DNA of 16,751 nt from Natrialbaceae archaeon B1-Br10_E2g27 (GTDB taxonomy: Archaea > Halobacteriota > Halobacteria > Halobacteriales > Natrialbaceae), in the NCBI GenBank assembly GCA_001563885.1, contig LKMM01000020.1:1-16751 (forward strand), in the 5' to 3' direction. The position numbers and the translations under genes were made by a program. Under the pieces are notes generated by a model. The model was not told where the DNA came from. It ran no database searches and was given only the letters and a program-made list of their open reading frames with translations. Position 1 is the stretch's first letter. Each line of letters opens with the position of its first letter. This document shows, in pieces, positions 13,427 to 16,751 of the stretch.

Positions 13427-15357
13427 GTATGAGACAAGTCGTCGCAGGGTGGAGCGTAATCGATCAGGTCGAGTTCCTCGAGTCGGTCGGGGTGAGTCGG
13501 TTCGCACGCGGGGTTGCGGTCGACGATGCTGCCCTGTTGCATCCCCGAGACCGACGACTCGAGGCCGGCGAGGGCGTCGGCGGCGGGGGCACGGGCAAGC
13601 GTCGCTGCACCGTCGGTCGTGTGGAGTCGTTGATCGACGGTGTCGGTCGGGGTGTACGCTCGCTCCGGCGGGACGCCGTCTAAGACGCTTATTGCGCCCT
13701 GCCAGTAGTTGCCCTGGCCGTCTTCGGTCCAGATGCGCAGGGGTCCGGGTCCGGCACGAGCGTGGCGGTCGTTGTCGACGAAGTCGTTTCCGACGACGCG
13801 GTTGGTCGGCAACATCGCTCGTTCGTCGGCTCCGACGGCGTTTTCGGCCAGTAGGTTATTCTCGTAAATGGAGTGAGTTGCGTCCATCCAGAGCCCTGTC
13901 TGGGTGTCGGTAACGACGTTGTTTGCGGTGTAGGAGTCAGTGCCGCCGACGTAGATCCCGGTATCGGTATCGGAGACGTAGTTGTCGACGACCGCGTTTC
14001 CTTCCGGGCCGGTCATGATGTAGATCCCGGTGTTAGCAAGCGACGAAATCTCGTTGTTCGCAAGCAACGCCCCGTCGGTGTGCATCAGGTGGATGCCCAG
14101 GACGTTCCCGCTGATCTCGTTGCCGCGGACGACAATCCCCTCCGATCGGTAAGAATAGACGGCGTCCTGGCCGTCGAGTATCGTCGAGTCCTCGATCACG
14201 CCAGGTGAGCCGAATGCCATCACCCCGGCGAAGCCCTCAGCTGACACCTCGTTGCCGTCGACGGTGACGTTTCGGACGACCGCGTCGGGGCTCTGACGGA
14301 GAATAATTCCGTTCGAGGGGGTGTCGATCGAGACGTTCATTATGGAGACGCCCTCGGCGACGTGCGCCGAGACACCGGCGTCGGAGCCGGTGTAGTGGGT
14401 CTCGAACTCGTCGTCCCAGTCGTCGCCCTCCTCGCCAGGCACCGTTTCTGCGCCGGTAGCGAGGTCACCAACGCCGTCGATCGTGAGATCCCGGACGGCG
14501 GCGTCGGCTTCGGTGATCGTGATAACCGAGCCGTTGTCGTCGCCGCGGATCGTCGGTTCGCCCTCCCCCGCGAGGGTGATCGGCCGGTCGATCTCGAGGG
14601 GTTCCTCGTAGGTTCCCTCCGGAACGAGAACGGTCGTATTCGCGGGAGCCTCGTCGATCCCGGCCTGGACGGTGTCTGCATCCTCGCCGACGACCGTCGA
14701 GACGGGACGCTCGTCGTGTTCGCCGGCTTGCTCACGAAGTGCGTCGGCTTCGATCTGGTGGTCGTCGACTGCGTCGCGAACGACGGCTGCGTCGTCGCGA
14801 TCGACCTCGGTCTCGAGGACGCCGTCCCAGTCGCGTACCTCGCCGCCGTAGGACTCAGCAGCATCTTCTGCGTCCGCCCGGTTGGCAAACGAAAGGATCG
14901 TCTCGCCGGATGGAGTGCGTGCATCGCTTCCGACGACGTACCAGGCGTCTTCGGCGTCGATCCAGGTCGGTGCCTCATGAAACTCCAGTGTCGCGGTCGG
15001 ATACCCCTCCTCGGTCAACTCGAGGTTGGTTACGCCGTAGTCGACGACGTAGATCGAAAGCGGGTAGCCGAACTGATCCGTATGGCCCGGCTCCGAGTGG
15101 GCCTCGACGAACGTCTCGGGCCCGTAGTAACCGACGACGTACTCATACTGGGAGTAAAACGCCTGTACTTTCGGCAAGAAGACGTCATCCTCGAGTCCGC
15201 GTTCGGCCTCGAGTGTGAGCCCGATTGAGACCGTCTCGTCGAATTCGGCTGGTTCGGGCTCGGTTGCTCCCGGATCGGCGGCGAACGCAGCGACGCTCAC
15301 ACCGAGTGCGAGCAAAAAGAGAGCGCCGAGTATCCATCCAAACAGCTGCGTGTTCAC
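13423..15357 (-). CDS. nosD: NosD-type exported beta-helix protein with fused NosL-like domain
   Basis: The 644-residue protein has an N-terminal signal or anchor (about 5-26) and an acidic linker. A region at about 60-185 then resembles the body of NosL (FYSQYEYVVGYYG, AWYVVGSDARTPSGE, YGGEVRDWDGVL). After a short charged linker comes a right-handed beta-helix (about 218-560) built of repeats such as GNEISGNVLGIHLMHTDGALLANN, typical of NosD. NosD receives copper from NosL in characterised systems and sits on NosFY. The NosL-like part here lacks the CxxCxM motif; the only cysteines are C618 and C638 near the C-terminus, possibly a disulfide. The start is a GTG at 15357, the only start in the frame before a stop. 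A weak TATACC (15395-15400) lies about 40 nt upstream. It is the first gene of nosDFY. Confidence 0.9.
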   Translation of the reverse strand: MNTQLFGWILGALFLLALGVSVAAFAADPGATEPEPAEFDETVSIGLTLEAERGLEDDVFLPKVQAFYSQYEYVVGYYGPETFVEAHSEPGHTDQFGYPLSIYVVDYGVTNLELTEEGYPTATLEFHEAPTWIDAEDAWYVVGSDARTPSGETILSFANRADAEDAAESYGGEVRDWDGVLETEVDRDDAAVVRDAVDDHQIEADALREQAGEHDERPVSTVVGEDADTVQAGIDEAPANTTVLVPEGTYEEPLEIDRPITLAGEGEPTIRGDDNGSVITITEADAAVRDLTIDGVGDLATGAETVPGEEGDDWDDEFETHYTGSDAGVSAHVAEGVSIMNVSIDTPSNGIILRQSPDAVVRNVTVDGNEVSAEGFAGVMAFGSPGVIEDSTILDGQDAVYSYRSEGIVVRGNEISGNVLGIHLMHTDGALLANNEISSLANTGIYIMTGPEGNAVVDNYVSDTDTGIYVGGTDSYTANNVVTDTQTGLWMDATHSIYENNLLAENAVGADERAMLPTNRVVGNDFVDNDRHARAGPGPLRIWTEDGQGNYWQGAISVLDGVPPERAYTPTDTVDQRLHTTDGAATLARAPAADALAGLESSVSGMQQGSIVDRNPACEPTHPDRLEELDLIDYAPPCDDLSHT

Positions 15358-15425
15358 GGCCGATTTTGGGGGGTGAGCACAATAGAGGATCTGGTATACC
15401 CCTCGAAAGTCGCTGCAGTCGGCGC

Positions 15426-16751
15426 TTACTCGACCGTCTCGATCCGGCCCTCGAGTTCCGGTGCGATCGTCTCCTGGGATTCGATAGCCTCGATAACGAG
15501 TGCCGAAAGCAGCGTTCCCTCCTCGGGGGGCCGGAGCACGTCGCCGTCGGCGAGCATCTCGTAGCCGTCGCCACCCTCGGCGACGAAGTCGTTCGTCGCG
15601 AGCGTGTAGGTTGCCTCGGGGTCGATATCGTCGCCGTCGACGGTGAGTTCCTCGAGACGATTCTCGGGGTCGGCGTCGGGATCGTAGACGAACGAGAGAC
15701 CACTGACCTGTGGGAACCGGCCGTGAGTTTCCTCGACCGTGCTGACACCCAGTTCGATCGCCTCGGTGATCGCCTCGCCACGTACCTCGAGCAAGACGGT
15801 GTTGTTCGGGAACGGGAAGATGTCCTGGGCCATCCGGCGAGTGATATCGCCGTCGGGATACAACTCGTCGCTGCGGATGCCGCCACCGTTTTGAATCGCC
15901 ACGTCGGCATCGTACTCATCGCGCATGACGTCGGTGACCCAGTTTCCGAAGTTCGACTCCTCGGTCCGGACGGTATCGTTTCTGACGTCGAGTTCGACCT
16001 CGGTCTGGCCGATCACCTCGTCCAGTTCGTCCTCGAGTTCGGCTTCGTACTCGAGCAGCAAGGATTCGATCTCGTCGTGGGGGTCGACCTCGCCGGCATC
16101 GACCAGTTCGACCAGATCGTGTTTCTCGAACGTGTAGTCGACGACCTCGCCGTTTTCGACCTCGAAGTCGAGTTGGCCAACGTAGTCGAACTCGTCGCCG
16201 ACAAACGAGAGGATGGTGTCGTTGATCTCTTCGGGTTCCTCATAGACCTGGGCGGCGTGGTCGCCGACGATGACGTCGATGCCGTCGACCTCCTCGGCGA
16301 GCGTTTCGGCGTTGAAACTCGAGATATGCGAGAGCAAGACGACGATATCCGCGCCATCCTCGTGCATGTCGGTGACGACGGCCTCCATCGCCTCCGCGTA
16401 GGCGAGAAACTCCGTCTCCTCGGCCGGCGAGGAGACCTCCTGGGTGTCTTCCGGTGCTAGCCCGGTAAAGCCGATCGAGACGCCGTCGACGTCTTCGATG
16501 GCGTACCGCTTTGCCCCCTGTTGGGCACCGACGACGTCGTCGATCGACGTATCGACCGCATTGGCACCCAGCCAGGTAAACTCGCTTTGATCGATGTTTT
16601 CCTCGAGGCTCTCTTGGCCGTTATCGAACTCGTGGTTGCCGATTGCGTTGTACGAAAGCGGGCTCACGTTGAGCATTTCGGTGATGTGTTTGCCGTCGAA
16701 GATAGACGATTCGACGGACATGTGCAAGTCGTCGCCGTTGCCGACGACGAA
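15426..16751 (-). CDS. 5'-nucleotidase / UshA-like bifunctional metallophosphoesterase, 5' truncated
   Basis: This is the C-terminal 441 residues of a UshA-type enzyme that hydrolyses nucleotides or related phosphate esters, usually outside the cell. The frame runs off the window end, so the signal peptide and the first metal motif (DxH) are not visible. The metallophosphatase domain shows VGNGDDLH, the GNHEFDNG motif and VLLSHI. The binding domain shows ESNFGNWVTD, IQNGGGIRSD, FPFPNN, GRFPQVSGLSF and ATNDFVAEGGDGYEML. Where the family has G-H-x-H or G-H-x-Q, this protein has GDHA, so one or two metal ligands seem changed. It lies 68 nt upstream of nosD on the same strand and could share a transcript with it. 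The exact substrate cannot be read from the sequence. Confidence 0.9.
   Translation of the reverse strand, partial: FVVGNGDDLHMSVESSIFDGKHITEMLNVSPLSYNAIGNHEFDNGQESLEENIDQSEFTWLGANAVDTSIDDVVGAQQGAKRYAIEDVDGVSIGFTGLAPEDTQEVSSPAEETEFLAYAEAMEAVVTDMHEDGADIVVLLSHISSFNAETLAEEVDGIDVIVGDHAAQVYEEPEEINDTILSFVGDEFDYVGQLDFEVENGEVVDYTFEKHDLVELVDAGEVDPHDEIESLLLEYEAELEDELDEVIGQTEVELDVRNDTVRTEESNFGNWVTDVMRDEYDADVAIQNGGGIRSDELYPDGDITRRMAQDIFPFPNNTVLLEVRGEAITEAIELGVSTVEETHGRFPQVSGLSFVYDPDADPENRLEELTVDGDDIDPEATYTLATNDFVAEGGDGYEMLADGDVLRPPEEGTLLSALVIEAIESQETIAPELEGRIETVE

Noticed and set aside
15225..16460. 411-residue plus-strand frame opposite the nucleotidase
   Set aside because: It is antisense to a clear metallophosphoesterase and has the Val/Asp-rich look of a reverse-frame shadow.

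Overview
The window looks like chromosomal DNA from a haloarchaeon, probably of the Natrialbaceae. The signs are very acidic, GC-rich proteins, many CTCGAG hexamers, leaderless genes with an AT-rich box about 25-30 nt before the start codon, and families typical of Halobacteria (DUF5783, a Tat-type NosL lipoprotein, the archaeal DHH nuclease). The exact genus is an inference. No CRISPR array, transposase, rRNA or tRNA was found.

Layout. (1) 1-1430: the 3' part of an ammonium transporter fused to a C-terminal P-II (GlnK) domain. (2) 1488-6346: a tetrapyrrole block on the plus strand, hemL, a six-helix membrane protein of unknown function, then the tight hemC-cobA-hemD operon. HemL makes 5-aminolevulinate, HemC and HemD turn porphobilinogen into uroporphyrinogen III, and CobA methylates that to precorrin-2. 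Precorrin-2 leads to siroheme, cobalamin and, in archaea, heme through the siroheme-dependent route. (3) 6442-9420: an archaeal RecJ/GAN-like DHH phosphoesterase, a minus-strand cysteine-containing hypothetical protein, a DUF5783 protein and a NifU C-terminal-domain Fe-S protein. (4) 9643-10536: ketopantoate reductase (minus strand), with a decayed zinc-ribbon gene upstream. (5) 10933-15357: a Nos-type module. A NosL copper lipoprotein and a 45-residue membrane protein read on the plus strand and converge on nosD-nosF-nosY on the minus strand, whose three genes overlap by 4 nt each. No nosZ is visible. (6) 15426-16751: the C-terminal part of a UshA-like 5'-nucleotidase, cut by the window edge.

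Points that deserve a second look are the lineage-type insertions in HemL (four cysteines) and HemC (about 56 residues), the NosL-like domain inside NosD that lacks the copper cysteines, the unannotated 45-residue membrane protein, a recurring TATAYCGCGATAT-like element at three gene borders, a large nested inverted repeat after the DUF5783 gene, and a frameshifted rubredoxin-like pseudogene. No clearly new defence or mobile system is visible. The best candidate for an under-described system is the Nos-type module without NosZ.
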